Positions 10,401 through 17,996 of a stretch of 64,000 nucleotides of DNA are shown piece after piece. The notes under the pieces are model-generated. The model was not told the DNA's origin. It saw only the letters and a list, made by a program, of their open reading frames with translations, and made no database searches. Source of the DNA: JANWHQ01 sp963775275. GTDB lineage: Bacteria > Pseudomonadota > Alphaproteobacteria > Caulobacterales > Caulobacteraceae. Position numbers and translations under genes: made by a program. The stretch spans positions 3,286,001 through 3,350,000 of the forward strand of contig CAVZII010000005.1 in assembly GCA_963775275.1 (NCBI GenBank). Reading direction: 5' to 3'. How positions within the stretch are numbered: the first letter of the stretch is position 1; each line of letters starts with the position of its first letter.

Positions 10401-11389
10401 ATCGCCCCGATGGAAACATCGAGTTCCTCGGGCGCGCCGACGACCAGGTGAAAGTCCGCGGGTTTCGCATTGAACTCGGAGAGATCGAGACCGTGCTTGG
10501 CCAACACCCGGCCGTACGCGAGGCCGTGGTCGTGGTCCGAGAAGATGCGCCAGGCGAGAAGCGCCTTGTGGCCTATGTCGTCGCGGACACCTCGGCCGGC
10601 GAGTTGCGTCAATTCCTGAGGGAGAGACTGCCCGATCCCATGGCGCCGGCCACGATCGTGTTGCTCGACGTCTTGCCGGTGATGCCGAACGGAAAGGTGG
10701 ATCGTCGGGCGCTGCCTGTGCCGGATCGAGCCGGACGCGAGGCGGAGAAGGCGCTCGTCGGGCCTCGCGACGAGCTCGAACACCAGCTCGTGCAGATCTG
10801 GGAGGAAGTTCTCGACGTTCGCCCGATCGGGGTCACCGACAACTTCTTCGATCTGGGCGGACATTCGCTGCTGGCCGTGCGTCTGTTCGCCCTCATCGAG
10901 GAGCGGCTGGGCAAGAGGCTTCCGCTGACGGCTGTCTTTCAGGGTGCAACTGTCGAGCATCTCGCCGCTGTCTATTTCCGTCGGCAGGCCGAACCCGGTT
11001 CGCAGTCCTCACTGGTCCCGATTCAACCCGCTGGCGGCAGACCGCCGCTCTTCCTGGTGCATCCGGCCGGCGGGCAGGTCTTCCCCTACATTCATCTGGC
11101 GCGGTCTCTGGGATTCGAACAGCCCTGCTATGGGCTGCAGGCTGCCGGCCTGGACGACGGACAAGACCGGCTCACGCGGATTGAAGACATGGCGTCCCGC
11201 TACATCCACGCCTTGCAGACCGTGCAGCCGACAGGGCCGTACTTCATCGGCGGCTGGTCCATGGGAGGCGTGATCGCTTTCGAGATGGCGCAGCAACTTG
11301 TCGGGAAAGGCCAGGAGGTGGCGTCGCTGGTTTTGGTGGATGCCGGGCTTCCCACGTCCGAAGAAACGTTCCCGGAGGATGACTTCTGA
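4496..11389 (+). CDS. Non-ribosomal peptide synthetase, C-A-T-C-A-T-(truncated TE)
   Basis: The 2297-residue open frame encodes a two-module NRPS. The order is: condensation 1 (about 45-480, HHIVVD at ~173), adenylation 1 (about 515-1010, YTSGSTGQPKG at ~665, NGKIDRKAL at ~998), carrier 1 (GGHS, Ser1056), condensation 2 (HHIVSD at ~1249), adenylation 2 (about 1577-2075, YTSGSTGRPKG at ~1724, NGKVDRRAL), carrier 2 (GGHS, Ser2124) and a thioesterase with GWSMGG (Ser2255). An N-terminal condensation domain on the first module is typical of lipo-initiation, where a fatty acyl or polyketide chain is passed to the first amino acid. The TE is cut by a frameshift near 11385, and its remaining part, with the putative catalytic His, lies out of frame downstream. 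A-domain substrates are not recognised with confidence. The start is supported by the usual LSPSEKRALLARLL opening; no strong ribosome site is visible. Confidence 0.93.
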   Translation: MSALTNVEQTGASAAAGPISDLSPSEKRALLARLLKKKASESQALHPLSDNQQGIWFLSQLAPESSVYNVSFAGRIRSGVDVPAFRRAFQALVDRHPSLRTTFAVRSGKPVQHIHQHHPVHFEQVDASKWREDELQARLGDETQRPFDLEHGPVMRVTLFTRSAQEHVLLLVIHHIVVDFWSLAVILNELGVLYLAEQAGRAEALPPLDVQYTDFVRWQVEMLAGPSGERLWDYWRRQLAGPLPILNLPTDRPRPPIQKFRGSHYDFTVNDDLTRRLRALAKAEGATLYMVLLAAFELTLYFHSGQDDVLVASPMVGRSRAEFEGLVGFFANPVVLRANLSGAPTFRELLGRVRETVLTALDHQDYPTLRLVQQLRPDRDLSRSPLCQTMFVLDKPHRLVEQTDSAFELGETGLLMNLGGLVIESIPLERRAATLDLVMLLIETTGSLSASIRFNIDLFDAATIARMAGHFHKLLESVLRDPGAVIDDLEILTEPERQQLLFEFNDAKTDHPAGICLHELFEEQVQRTPNNVAVVFEGQELTYAQLNVRANQLAHHLQALGVEPDAPVAVCIERSPEMLIGLLAVLKAGGAYVPLDPAHPKQRLAFVLDDAGAAVVLTLERLKEDLRAPSIHVVCLDSDREAIGRENDANPARTATEENLAYVLYTSGSTGQPKGVMVEHRGLCNAIDWVIQTLELTAQDRCLLKTPITFDAAGRELFPPLLTGGTLVIAEADGHRDSRYLAETIRSERISIFHCVPSLLRFLVEEPAFDNSVALRAVMCGGEALPNRLAARFQSRSKAKLYNVYGPTETIINSTCWLCDGAGGRSSSPIGRPIPNARIYILDDALRPAPIGVAGQLHVGGVGLARGYLNRPELTAEKFIPDPFSAEPGAQLYKTGDLARYLPDGDIEFLGRGDHQVKIRGFRIELGEIEAALGQHPAVREAAVLSREDAPGEKRLVAYVVAEAAADELRRFLKDKLPEYMVPAIFVPLDELPLLSNGKIDRKALPAPDRTRPDLGRTFAPPRTPTEELLAEIWIQLLEIERVGVHDNFFDLGGHSLLATQLASRVREAFKVEIPLRRLFEAPTVAGLAESVEAALQVGQDLSAPPIVSISRNENLALSFAQQRLWFFDQLAPGLPTYNMPAAVRLEGPLDLAALRQSLDEIVKRHESLRTTFRTVNGQPTQVIAPTLMLDLPVVDLRKLSASEQESEVRRLVTADAQRPFDLSQGPLVRAAVLTLGDDDHVGMLTMHHIVSDGWSSGVLARELATLYVGFCTGAPSSLPALPIQYADFAHWQRQWLQGDVLESQIAYWKERLVGAPEVIDVSTDFARPPVQTFRGSRQSVVLPKPLRESLKALIGREGVTLFMALLAAFKVLLHIYTSQDDLVVGTPVANRNRLETEGLIGFFVNTLALRTDLSGNPSFREVLRRVRETCLGAYAHQELPFDRIVEELRTARDLGRNPLFQVMFELHNAPQRTLELPGMSLTPVEGDSETAHFDLTLRIIDTEQGLTAAFVYNTDLFEADKIARMLRNFQTLLEAIEADPEGRLSDLSVLTEGERRQLLVEWNAGEPDVPSNSCVHQLFEAQAELTPDAVAVVFDAEQLTYRELNRRANQLARHLRVLGVGAEARVAICLERSLETVIGLMGVLKAGGAFVHLDPAHPKERLGYMLKDAEVRVLLTREKLVAGLPENDAKIVCLDSDWEIIARESSENPEDTTRPEDLAYVIYTSGSTGRPKGVLVSHGAIAGHCLAIQSYYELSSLDVVLQFASPSFDVSLEEILPTLITGARLVVMGTDVWRPAELHEKISEFGLTVLNLPTAYWRELAREWADVPALDPDIQPRLFIVGGDTLLPDALELWWRTPLSSIRLVNGYGPTETTITATAFDVGPHVDETTPHRRVPIGRPLANRAVYILDRYGNPAPIGVRGELHIGGRGLARGYLNLPELTAEKFVPDPFRAEPGALMFKTGDLARYRPDGNIEFLGRADDQVKVRGFRIELGEIETVLGQHPAVREAVVVVREDAPGEKRLVAYVVADTSAGELRQFLRERLPDPMAPATIVLLDVLPVMPNGKVDRRALPVPDRAGREAEKALVGPRDELEHQLVQIWEEVLDVRPIGVTDNFFDLGGHSLLAVRLFALIEERLGKRLPLTAVFQGATVEHLAAVYFRRQAEPGSQSSLVPIQPAGGRPPLFLVHPAGGQVFPYIHLARSLGFEQPCYGLQAAGLDDGQDRLTRIEDMASRYIHALQTVQPTGPYFIGGWSMGGVIAFEMAQQLVGKGQEVASLVLVDAGLPTSEETFPEDDF

Positions 11390-11850
11390 CGCGCTCTCGC
11401 TGGTCGAGCGCTACTTCGGCGTTTCGTTCGGTTCGATGAACGCCCTCGCCGCACTTCCCAAGGACGAACAGCTGGGCTTCATGCTGGCGCAAGCCAAGGC
11501 CGCCGGCCTGGTCCCTGCGGAGCTTGATGTTTCCCAGGCCCGCAGTTTTGTGACGCTGCTCAGGAGCGACCTGCAGGCGACGCGAAACTATGCGCCGCGT
11601 CTCTACCCCGGGCGAATAACCTTCCTGAAGGCAAGCGAAATCGCCGGCGGGGGAGTCTTCCGACCCGACCATGGGGTGGAGCGAATGGGCGAGTGGCGGA
11701 GTCGAAGTTCAGTTCGTACCCGGTAATCACGCCAATCTGATGTACCCGCCTCACGTCGAGGTCCTCGCCGAGAGATTGACCGCTTGCCTCGAGCGAGCAC
11801 AACTCGGGAAAGCGAAGGACGTCGAGGCATCAGGAAAGATCGATCCATAA
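11390..11850 (+). pseudogene. Frameshifted C-terminal part of the NRPS thioesterase
   Basis: After the premature stop at 11387-11389 the thioesterase continues in the next frame (SDALSLVERYFG... LRSDLQATRNYAPRLY, about 11386-11640). It then continues in the third frame (GWSEWASGGVEVQF, then PGNHANLM and ERLTACLERAQ) to a TAA at 11848-11850. Removing one T from the TTCT near 11383 and one G from the GGGGG run near 11650 restores a complete, normal-looking TE with its catalytic His in GNHANLM. Both breaks lie in short repeats of one base or a near repeat, so sequencing error and genuine decay are both possible. Confidence 0.8.
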
Positions 11851-12602
11851 CGGCCGCCCCCGCTTCCGGCTCCTGGATCGCCTTCCGCAAACCTCACCCT
11901 GAGGCCCGCCTGCGCCTGTTCTGCTTCCCACATGCAGGTGCGGGCGCGTCGATCTTTCGCAGCTGGTCGGATGGCTTGCCGCCGGATGTCGAGGTCTGTC
12001 CGGTCGAGCTTCCGGGGCGGGGAACCCGGCCGATGGAGGCGCCGTTCACTCGGCTGGCGCCTCTCGTACAGGCCGTTGTGGACGCCCTCGGTCCGCTCCT
12101 GGAAAAGCCGTTTGCGTTGTTCGGTCACAGCTTCGGGGCATTGGTCGCCTTTGAACTTTCCCGTCAGCTCCGAAGACAGTCCGGTGTTCAGCCTGTCGGG
12201 TTGTTTGTCTCCGCGAACCGCGCACCGCAGATCGCCGCTCGAGACCGGCCGATCCACGCCCTGCCGGAGGCGGAATTCCTGGCCGAACTGGGTCGTCTGA
12301 ACGGCACGCCCCGAAAAGTGCTGGAGGACGCGGAACTCATGAACATCATGGTCCCGATCCTGCGGGCGGATCTCGCCGCTTACGAGACCTACGTGTACCC
12401 GACCGAGCCCCCTCTCAACTGCCTCATCTCCGCCATTGGCGGCTTGCAGGACCACAAGGTGAGCCGCGACGACCTCGAAGCCTGGCGCGATCAAACCACC
12501 GGCCCCTTCTCGCTGAGAATGTTCCGAGGCGACCACTTCTTCCTGAATTCGGCGCGGCCCACTCTACTTCAGCTGCTCTCACAGGAACTGCGGGACCTGT
12601 GA
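11784..12602 (+). CDS. Type II thioesterase (editing thioesterase of the NRPS/PKS)
   Basis: An alpha/beta hydrolase of up to 272 residues with the TEII pattern: FCFPHAGAGAS near the start, FRSWSDGLP, VELPGRGTR, GHSFGA with nucleophile Ser, and GDHFFL with the catalytic His near the end. Such enzymes remove wrong or stalled acyl groups from carrier-protein phosphopantetheine arms. The only start in frame is a TTG at 11784, which would overlap the NRPS end by 67 bases. The first ~30 residues look non-conserved, so the true start is uncertain. Its stop overlaps the GTG of the PPTase gene (GTGA), so it belongs to the NRPS-TEII-PPTase operon. Confidence 0.9.
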   Translation: MPRASTTRESEGRRGIRKDRSITAAPASGSWIAFRKPHPEARLRLFCFPHAGAGASIFRSWSDGLPPDVEVCPVELPGRGTRPMEAPFTRLAPLVQAVVDALGPLLEKPFALFGHSFGALVAFELSRQLRRQSGVQPVGLFVSANRAPQIAARDRPIHALPEAEFLAELGRLNGTPRKVLEDAELMNIMVPILRADLAAYETYVYPTEPPLNCLISAIGGLQDHKVSRDDLEAWRDQTTGPFSLRMFRGDHFFLNSARPTLLQLLSQELRDL

Positions 12603-13393
12603 GCAATCCGGAAAAAGCAGCGCTCGTCGCCACCGCCGTTCCTCAATGGCGCCCTCCGCCAGATGACTTGGTGTTGAACTCCGACGAGGTTCACGTCTGG
12701 CAGGCGAGCCTGGACCAAGCCCCGTTTCAGGTCCGACTCCTTCAGGACACGCTGTCCACGGACGAGCGCGCAAGGGCCGAGCGGTTCTACTTCGAGAAGG
12801 ACCGGCAACGCTTTATCGTTGCGCGCGGCGTGTTGCGAGCGATCCTCGGTCGCTACTTGAACCGAGCGCCTGAGGCCCTGGGCTTCCTCTACAACGCCTA
12901 CGGCAAGCCTGCCCTGGCCGGAGAGCCTGACGGGACCCCAATCCACTTCAACCTGTCCCACTCGCATGACATCGCCCTCTACGCGGTCACGCGTCATCGG
13001 GAGGTGGGGATCGATCTGGAGCGCATCCGTCTCGATCTGGCCTTCGAGGACATTGCCGAACGGTTCTTCTCACCGGCGGAAGCTGAAACGCTGCGAACAC
13101 TCCCAACCGAGATCCAGCGTCAGACGTTCTTTCGCTTCTGGACGCGCAAAGAGGCTTACGCCAAGGCCCGGGGCGAGGGGCTTTCACTACCCTTGGACCA
13201 GTTGGACGTGTTGCTGACGCCTGGCCCCTCGGAAGTCGCGTCCGGCGATCCGGCAGGCTCGCCCAAAGCCGCCGGATGGTCCTTCCAGGAGCCAACTCCC
13301 GCCCCGGGCTACGCAGCCGCTCTCGCCATGCAGGGACACGGCTTGCGTCTTGCCTGTTGGCGGTGGCCGGGTCCCGGGCGCCGTTCAGTCTGA
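12599..13393 (+). CDS. 4'-phosphopantetheinyl transferase, Sfp type
   Basis: The 264-residue enzyme transfers phosphopantetheine from coenzyme A to the serine of carrier domains, activating the NRPS, PKS and free ACP of this cluster. Family motifs are clear: FNLSHSHD, VGIDLER (magnesium-binding Asp/Glu), RFFSPAE and FWTRKEAYAKARGEG. The GTG start overlaps the preceding thioesterase stop. Length and the two-lobed layout fit Sfp-like rather than AcpS-like enzymes. Its 3' end overlaps by nine bases the end of the convergent DUF2062 gene, so the two operons of the cluster meet tail to tail here. Confidence 0.94.
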   Translation: MSNPEKAALVATAVPQWRPPPDDLVLNSDEVHVWQASLDQAPFQVRLLQDTLSTDERARAERFYFEKDRQRFIVARGVLRAILGRYLNRAPEALGFLYNAYGKPALAGEPDGTPIHFNLSHSHDIALYAVTRHREVGIDLERIRLDLAFEDIAERFFSPAEAETLRTLPTEIQRQTFFRFWTRKEAYAKARGEGLSLPLDQLDVLLTPGPSEVASGDPAGSPKAAGWSFQEPTPAPGYAAALAMQGHGLRLACWRWPGPGRRSV

Positions 13394-13858
13394 ACGTTGC
13401 GGGTCGCCCCTCTTCCGGGCCCACCTCTCGGCGAGTCTTTTCACAACGACGTAGGTGAGCAACGTGAGGGGTGTCGCGATGACAATTGAGCCGACAGACA
13501 TCGCCAAGTAGACATCTCCCCCTTGCCGTAAGGCGAACCACAGTCGCGCCGGATCCAAAATCGGAGCATGTCTTACGGGAAGGATCAGTTTCCCCAGGCG
13601 GTATTCAGCCAGCCACATCAAAGGCAACAGCGGGGTGTAGAGTATGGCCGCCGTGGCGCCGGCGATGGCGGCGACCACGTTTCTCTTCAGAAGCCATGCC
13701 ACTACGCTCGCCATGATTATCGGGGACGGATTGAGCGGCACGAAACTGGCGGCTATGCCAATCGAGAAGCCTGCGGCGATCTGGTCGGGTCGGGCATCGA
13801 TCTGCGACAGCTTCTTCCAATACCGCCGCACTCGTTGTTGCAGATGAATTCCCGCCAT
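13385..13858 (-). CDS. DUF2062 domain membrane protein
   Basis: The 157-residue protein matches the DUF2062 pattern: a basic amphipathic start (RVRRYWKKLSQIDARPDQIAAGFSIG split around residue 20), a FVPLNPSP-type first loop and three or four hydrophobic segments (about 30-55, 60-85, 115-140). It starts three bases after the stop of the LolD-like gene, so it is the last gene of the FAAL-PKS-export operon. Function of the family is unknown; members are often near glycosyl or lipid enzymes. A role in handling the cluster product in the inner membrane is inferred from position only. Confidence 0.85.
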   Translation of the reverse strand: MAGIHLQQRVRRYWKKLSQIDARPDQIAAGFSIGIAASFVPLNPSPIIMASVVAWLLKRNVVAAIAGATAAILYTPLLPLMWLAEYRLGKLILPVRHAPILDPARLWFALRQGGDVYLAMSVGSIVIATPLTLLTYVVVKRLAERWARKRGDPQRSD

Positions 13859-13861
13859 ATG

Positions 13862-14587
13862 TCAGGTTAGGGGTGATGCGGCGCGCGCGACGTCGCTCAC
13901 GACCTGACCGTCCCGCAAACGGATCAGCCGTCGAGCCCTCACCATGACTTCAGGATCATGCGTGGCGTAGACAAAAGTCGTTCCATGATTGCAATTCAGG
14001 TGTTCCATCACGTCCAGCAGAGCCGTCGCAGTCACCGAGTTGAGATTGGCGGTTGGCTCGTCGGCGAGGATCAATGCCGGTTCGGTGACCATGGCCCTCG
14101 CCACCGCTACGCGTTGCTGTTGTCCGCCGGACAACTCTCCGGGGCGGCGGCCTTCCAGACCAGTGAGACCGATTTCCGAGAACAGCTTCGACACTCGTTC
14201 TCTTCGCTGCTTCGCAGGCATGCCTTGCAGAAGCAGCGTGAACTCGGCGTTCTCCAAGGCGGAAAGGACCGGCAGCAGGTTGTAGGCTTGGAACACGAAA
14301 CCGAGGCGATGCAGTCGCAGGCGAGCCAAGTCGTCAGAAGACAGGAGTTGAAGATCCTTCCCTTCCACCAACACCTTCCCCGTGTCGGCTCGATCGAGCC
14401 CCCCGATAATGTTCAGCAATGTGGTCTTGCCGCAGCCGGACGGGCCGGCAATCGCAAGAAACTCGCCGGGCGCCACCTTGAGATTGATCCCGCGCAGCGC
14501 CGGAACGTCGATCGATCCGGCGCGATAGGCCTTTCTCACGTCCTCCAGTTCCACCGCCCATTCAGTCATATTGCGGCTCGCTCGCAT
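13862..14587 (-). CDS. ABC transporter ATP-binding protein, LolD/MacB type
   Basis: The 241-residue ATPase has Walker A GPSGCGKT (about 48-55), Q-loop [17 protein letters not shown] region, signature LSGGQQQR, Walker B LILADEPT and the switch YATHD. This layout is the LolD/MacB subfamily, which powers mechanotransmission-type export rather than classical pumping. The ATG at 14587 overlaps the TGA of the upstream permease by one base (TGATG), and a second possible ATG lies at 14569. It works with the two FtsX-like permeases directly upstream. Its location in a lipid/peptide biosynthetic operon suggests release of the product from the inner membrane to the LolA-like carrier. Confidence 0.93.
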   Translation of the reverse strand: MRASRNMTEWAVELEDVRKAYRAGSIDVPALRGINLKVAPGEFLAIAGPSGCGKTTLLNIIGGLDRADTGKVLVEGKDLQLLSSDDLARLRLHRLGFVFQAYNLLPVLSALENAEFTLLLQGMPAKQRRERVSKLFSEIGLTGLEGRRPGELSGGQQQRVAVARAMVTEPALILADEPTANLNSVTATALLDVMEHLNCNHGTTFVYATHDPEVMVRARRLIRLRDGQVVSDVARAASPLT

Positions 14588-15873
14588 CAATAAATCTTCA
14601 GGGCGTCCGGCAGTTCGGTTCGGGCCGCCTTGAACGCCGGATAGAAAGAGATGACGGTCGCCGTCAGGAACACAATGCCAAGCGACGATGCAATTCGCGT
14701 CAGACTGAGGCGGGAGTAGATGATCGGATCAAGAACAAGAGCGGTAGGCAGGCTGCCCTTGAATAACCAGCGCAAATCCAGACCGGAGGTTGAAAAATAT
14801 CGCTCGACGCCTAACCCGAGCGCGAGGCCAAGAGTAAGGCTGATCACTGTGAGCGCCAAGGACTCGACAATAATCATCACCGCAAGCTGCATAGGTCGCA
14901 GTCCGAGGGCCGAACACATGCCAAATTCATGACGGCGCTCGAGCACTCGCATGAGGATGGTGTTGAACACCCCCAATCCGACCATCGCGAGCACCACCGC
15001 GTTCATCACGTAGTTGAAGGCCTCGTCCAGCACAAAGAGCTGCGCCACGCTCGGCATGGCTTCACGCCAGGGAAGGATTTCAGCGGGTATTCCCCTCAGC
15101 TGCTTCCTCAGCTGCAGGGCCACTTTCAGCGAGTCGCCTTCCCGTTCCAGGATGACAGCGACCTGAGTGATCCGGTCGGGCGCCCCGAGCAAGGTTTGAG
15201 CCTCGGGCAAGCGTAGCTGGACGACGTGTGCGTCCATCGCCTGCACGCCGGTGCGAAATATCCCGCTCACCCGCAACAGGGTGCTCTGCATCTCTCCGCC
15301 GCCCGCATCCGTCGCTTCCGTGCCGGTTCCTTGCATCGTCGGAGTCGTAAGCACGACCTTCGATCCAACCTTCACAGCGAGCTGTCGGGCCAGGTCTGCG
15401 CCAATGACAACGCCCGACGGTTGATCGTCATTGAGGTACGTCCCTTCCACCATCCGCTGGGGGATCAGGGACACGGCCCGCTCGTCCTTGGGAATGACCC
15501 CCATGATGCGCACGCCGGCGGCGTTGGCCGAGGAACTCATCAGACCGGAGGCCAGCAGCCGGGGGCTCACGCCTCGCGCAACATGTCTCATGGCCTCGGT
15601 GTGCAAGAACGCTTCGGCCGCAGATGCGACACGGGCCGGCAGCAATATCTCTTGAGAGCCGGTGTTCTCGTATCCCTGCGCCTGAATGACAACGTGCCCA
15701 GCGCCGAGTCTCACCGCCGTGCCGACCATCTGCTCGTGGCTGCCGTCCAGCAGGCCCAGTGAAATCAGCAGCAAGGCCAGCCCCAAGCCCAGAGCCAGAG
15801 CCGTCAGCAAGGTCCCCCGGGGACTACGCCAGAGATTGCGCCATCCCATCTTCATCAACAGAAGAACGCCCAT
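14587..15873 (-). CDS. ABC transporter permease, FtsX/LolCE type (second of two)
   Basis: The 428-residue inner-membrane protein has one N-terminal helix (MGWRNLWRSPRGTLLTALALG region), a large periplasmic domain (about 45-285) and three C-terminal helices with the FtsX-domain motif RVLERRHEFGMCSALG. This is the four-helix LolC/LolE/MacB topology. Periplasmic domains of such proteins pull lipoproteins or amphipathic molecules out of the inner membrane. It is paralogous to the permease upstream (five-base gap) and overlaps the ATPase gene. Two different permeases fit a LolCE-type heterodimer. Confidence 0.92.
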   Translation of the reverse strand: MGVLLLMKMGWRNLWRSPRGTLLTALALGLGLALLLISLGLLDGSHEQMVGTAVRLGAGHVVIQAQGYENTGSQEILLPARVASAAEAFLHTEAMRHVARGVSPRLLASGLMSSSANAAGVRIMGVIPKDERAVSLIPQRMVEGTYLNDDQPSGVVIGADLARQLAVKVGSKVVLTTPTMQGTGTEATDAGGGEMQSTLLRVSGIFRTGVQAMDAHVVQLRLPEAQTLLGAPDRITQVAVILEREGDSLKVALQLRKQLRGIPAEILPWREAMPSVAQLFVLDEAFNYVMNAVVLAMVGLGVFNTILMRVLERRHEFGMCSALGLRPMQLAVMIIVESLALTVISLTLGLALGLGVERYFSTSGLDLRWLFKGSLPTALVLDPIIYSRLSLTRIASSLGIVFLTATVISFYPAFKAARTELPDALKIY

Positions 15874-15878
15874 AGTCG

Positions 15879-17135
15879 CTAGACCTTTCGGAGCGCCTCC
15901 GCCGGCCGAAAGCGAGCCGCGCGCAATGCGGGATAGAGGGCCGCCGCAAGGGCTGTGATGGCAAGGCCCAAAGCAGCCTGAGAGTAGGCTGTGAAGTCCT
16001 GCCGACCATACCAGAGGGGGCCCACCACGATTCCGCCGAGGGAGACTGCGCCACGCTGGCCGCCCAGGTACAGGCCGTGAGCCTGCAGGTACCAGAGGAG
16101 TGGAAACCCGAGCGCTCCTCCCAGGACCAGACTGGCTCCCGCAAGGCTCGCCGCTTCCGCCACGATGAGACCGACCATCTGGACCGGGCGCATTCCTACG
16201 GCCATCAGCATGCCGAATTCATGCGTGCGTTCGATAACCGCCATGAGCATGGTGTTGACGATGCCGATGGCTGCCAGAACAAAGAAGATGAAGAAGAGAA
16301 TTACTGTAACGCTGCGATTGAACTGTACGTAATTGGCCAGCTCCGGGATCAATTTGGGCCAAGGCTCGACCCGAACCGGAATTATCCTGCTCAACCGCGT
16401 CTGGAGCGCCTTCGCCGTCGTTGTCGCCGCGGCGCTGTCATAGAGCTTGACGCCGATCTCATGGATCCTGCCCGGCTCCAGGCGCAAAAGATCCTGCAGA
16501 GCTCCAATAGGCATGACCACCAAGCTCTGGTCCATGGCGTCGAGCCCCGTGTGAAACAGGCCGGCCACGGTGAACAGATCATTCCCCGTCGAACCGTCGG
16601 CCGCCGGCGCCAGCAGGACGATCTCCGACCCCACCTTGGCGCCGATCGCGATGGCGAGCTTGTCTCCGATCATGACGCCTTTGGGCGTCCGTCCGCTCAG
16701 ATAGCTCCCTTTCACCATCCGGGCCTGCAGCACCGTGATCTTCCGTTCCAGGTCCGGGTCGACGCCGACGAGCTGAACCCCGGCTGACCGTTGGGCCGCA
16801 CTGACCAGGCCGTAGCCGTACACGCGTGGACTGGCGGCCAAGACGCGGGTGTCAGCATCGACCGCGGCAAGCAGCGCGCTGACGTCGGTCCCGCTTCGCC
16901 CTCCCAGGGTCTTCTTGATGGGGCGGTCCGGGTAGTAGTCCGGGGCGTGGACCTCGGCATCAGAAACGAGAAGATCCGTGCCGCTCTCGATCATCTGCTG
17001 CCGCAATCCGGCCATCAGGCACGCGACGAACAGCAGCATGGCGTAGCCTAAGCCTATGGCGGACATCGCGATCAGCGTCCGTCGAGGATTGCGCCAGAGA
17101 TTGCGCCATGCCAGTCGCAGCAGCCTGCCGTTCAT
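15879..17135 (-). CDS. ABC transporter permease, FtsX/LolCE type (first of two)
   Basis: The 418-residue protein has the same plan as its neighbour: N-terminal helix (LRLAWRNLWRNPRRTLI), large periplasmic domain and three C-terminal helices with AVIERTHEFGMLMAVGMRP. The opening WRNLWRNPRRT is the typical FtsX/MacB start. Its ATG overlaps the stop of the LolA-like gene (ATGA), so carrier and permease are translated together. With the second permease and the LolD-like ATPase it forms a LolCDE-like complex. The substrate is inferred to be the lipid or lipopeptide made by the cluster. Confidence 0.92.
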   Translation of the reverse strand: MNGRLLRLAWRNLWRNPRRTLIAMSAIGLGYAMLLFVACLMAGLRQQMIESGTDLLVSDAEVHAPDYYPDRPIKKTLGGRSGTDVSALLAAVDADTRVLAASPRVYGYGLVSAAQRSAGVQLVGVDPDLERKITVLQARMVKGSYLSGRTPKGVMIGDKLAIAIGAKVGSEIVLLAPAADGSTGNDLFTVAGLFHTGLDAMDQSLVVMPIGALQDLLRLEPGRIHEIGVKLYDSAAATTTAKALQTRLSRIIPVRVEPWPKLIPELANYVQFNRSVTVILFFIFFVLAAIGIVNTMLMAVIERTHEFGMLMAVGMRPVQMVGLIVAEAASLAGASLVLGGALGFPLLWYLQAHGLYLGGQRGAVSLGGIVVGPLWYGRQDFTAYSQAALGLAITALAAALYPALRAARFRPAEALRKV

Positions 17136-17926
17136 TGCCTTGGCTTTTGCGCTTTATCGGAATTCGACTTTGGCTCCTGCTTGAGATTTCTCAACAAGAA
17201 CGTGTCCGGACTGATGGGCGCGTCGAAGGCAATGCTTTCGTACGTGACTGTGGTCTGTTCAGCAGTCTTACCCACTGGTCGCATGATCAGCCGTGTAGGA
17301 ATCAGCCTCCCGTTCACGGACTTGTAGTCGGAGAAGGATAATACCCGGGCCAGCTTCCCATCTTCGTCATAGTAGCGCTGCCATATGGGCATTCGGTCGG
17401 CTTTGCGGACTTCCAGTGTGATCTGACCCCACACCACCGCTGCGGCCGGTTTGGGGACCAGAGCATAATCGGTGACCGCGACCCCATCCCGAAGTCCGTC
17501 GAGGGACTGCCTGATCGTATAGTCTTTGCTGAGGCGGCCCTGGCTCACAAGGTCGCTGAGGGTGAAGTCACTGCCCATCCAAGGGGTCATCATCATCGAC
17601 GCCGGCATCCTGATCGTGCGGTTCGCCTTCGGCAGATACATCCAGGTCTTGGGACCGTCCTTCAGGATGGCCGTGCCTGCATCTTCCTGTGGCTGACGAA
17701 TTCGGACGAGGATCTTCGATTCGCCGATCGACCAGAGTTGAATCAGGATCGTTCTTTGCAGGTCCGCCTTGGCGACCTTCATCTCCACCGTGGCGGTGCT
17801 GGACTGACTGCTGAACAGCCGCGCCACACCGTCCACGATCTCCAGCGCTTGCCGATTGTCCGCAGCCTGGGAGACTTGGGCCGAACTCAGCCATATCAGC
17901 CCCAGGCACATCGCGATCCGGGTCAT
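17132..17926 (-). CDS. LolA-like periplasmic carrier (outer-membrane lipoprotein-sorting family)
   Basis: The product (264 residues from the chosen ATG) has a signal peptide (cleavage after VSQA) and a LolA/LppX-like concave beta domain. Recognisable parts are VDGVARLFSSQSSTATVEM, the strand pattern RTILIQLWSIGESKILVRI (split in two), DGPKTWMYLPKANRTIRMP and MMTPWMGSDFTLSDL, all typical of outer-membrane lipoprotein-sorting proteins. Such proteins bind acyl chains in a hydrophobic pocket and cross the periplasm. An alternative ATG at 17968 would add 14 residues. It follows the PKS gene and overlaps the first permease gene, so a role as carrier for the cluster product is a reasonable inference. 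Confidence 0.88.
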   Translation of the reverse strand: MTRIAMCLGLIWLSSAQVSQAADNRQALEIVDGVARLFSSQSSTATVEMKVAKADLQRTILIQLWSIGESKILVRIRQPQEDAGTAILKDGPKTWMYLPKANRTIRMPASMMMTPWMGSDFTLSDLVSQGRLSKDYTIRQSLDGLRDGVAVTDYALVPKPAAAVVWGQITLEVRKADRMPIWQRYYDEDGKLARVLSFSDYKSVNGRLIPTRLIMRPVGKTAEQTTVTYESIAFDAPISPDTFLLRNLKQEPKSNSDKAQKPRQ

Positions 17927-17996
17927 GTTAAGTCTCGAAGTCCTTGCCGCTGATTTCTGAGCCGTCATGAGGAGCACTGCTGTGCATGGGACGGCC

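Noticed and set aside
9809..10960. 383-codon minus-strand frame inside the NRPS
   Set aside because: Antisense to adenylation domain 2 and its carrier domain; no family features.
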